From positions 1 to 6,211 of the forward strand of contig CALWAJ010000068.1 in NCBI GenBank assembly GCA_944373065.1: a stretch of 6,211 nt of DNA, given 5' to 3'. A model generated the notes under the pieces. The model saw nothing but the letters and a program-made list of their open reading frames with translations, did no database searches and was not told the DNA's origin. The DNA comes from an uncultured Bacilli bacterium (lineage in GTDB: Bacteria > Bacillota_I > Bacilli_A > RF39 > UBA660). This document shows positions 6,125-6,211 of this stretch, one piece after another. The position numbers and the translations under genes were made by a program. The stretch's first letter is position 1; every line of letters starts with the position of its first letter.

Positions 6125-6211
6125 TGAAAGCATCTGAAAGCATCTGAAAGCATCTGAAAGCATCTGAAAGCATCTGAAAGCATCTGAAAGCATCTGAAAG
6201 CATCTGAAAGC
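6125..6211. repeat. Perfect 10-bp tandem repeat (TGAAAGCATC), about 8.7 copies, running off the window
   Basis: The unit TGAAAGCATC repeats without a single mismatch from 6125 to the right edge at 6211, so the true length is unknown. On the minus strand the unit is GATGCTTTCA. The plus strand has a TGA in every frame each 30 bp, while the minus strand has no stop in any frame. There are no spacers, so it is not a CRISPR array. It could lie in the 3' coding end or 3' untranslated part of an upstream gene, be an intergenic variable-number repeat, or be an assembly artefact at a contig end. Confidence 0.9.

Noticed and set aside
6124..6147. Tiny plus-strand reading frame beginning ATGAAAGCATCTGAA in the repeat
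   Set aside because: It stops after seven codons at a TGA within the repeat and has no ribosome binding site.
6125..6211. CRISPR array or replication-origin iterons
   Set aside because: Units are only 10 bp and directly abutting, with no spacers. No DnaA boxes or replication gene are visible nearby.

Overview
The window is a low-GC, AT-rich bacterial segment. It has strong AGGAGG-type ribosome binding sites, extended -10 promoters, short intergenic gaps and intrinsic terminators with AT-rich stems. TGG encodes tryptophan and all visible reading frames are compatible with the standard code. Together with a ptsH-ptsI operon and a mannose-family PTS, this suggests a low-GC Bacillota (Bacilli or Erysipelotrichia-like, perhaps host-associated). 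The genus cannot be read from the sequence. A gene is cut at the left edge and a tandem repeat runs off the right edge, so this may be a whole short contig.

Layout from left to right: (1) positions 1-587, plus strand, the C-terminal part of a double-SIS sugar-phosphate isomerase/deglycase/GlmS-like protein; (2) 594-625, a hairpin acting as a shared terminator for two convergent genes; (3) 628-1302, minus strand, a YkgJ-type cysteine-cluster protein with its own strong promoter; (4) 1368-1796, minus strand, a mannose-family EIIA with its own extended -10 promoter and a terminator formed partly from its last codons; (5) 1867-5958, minus strand, an operon in the order ptsH, ptsI, EIIB, EIIC, EIID, closed by a terminator at 1844-1865; (6) 5959-6211, the ptsH promoter, a terminator pointing left for an unseen upstream gene, and a perfect 10-bp tandem repeat of almost nine copies.

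The PTS genes make a complete phosphorelay: PEP to EI (His188), HPr (His15), EIIA (His10), EIIB (His18), then sugar imported through EIIC/EIID. Having the general proteins EI and HPr in the same transcript as one sugar-specific permease suggests this is the main, perhaps only, PTS of the organism. The EIIA is the exception, being transcribed separately. The sugar cannot be fixed from sequence. The separate EIIA and EIIB chains resemble the sorbose/N-acetylgalactosamine-type branch of the family more than the fused EIIAB mannose type.

The most notable points are: HPr has Glu at the position of regulatory Ser46; the tandem repeat at the edge is free of stop codons only on the minus strand; and the EIIA terminator overlaps its own coding end. 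No clear previously undescribed system was found.
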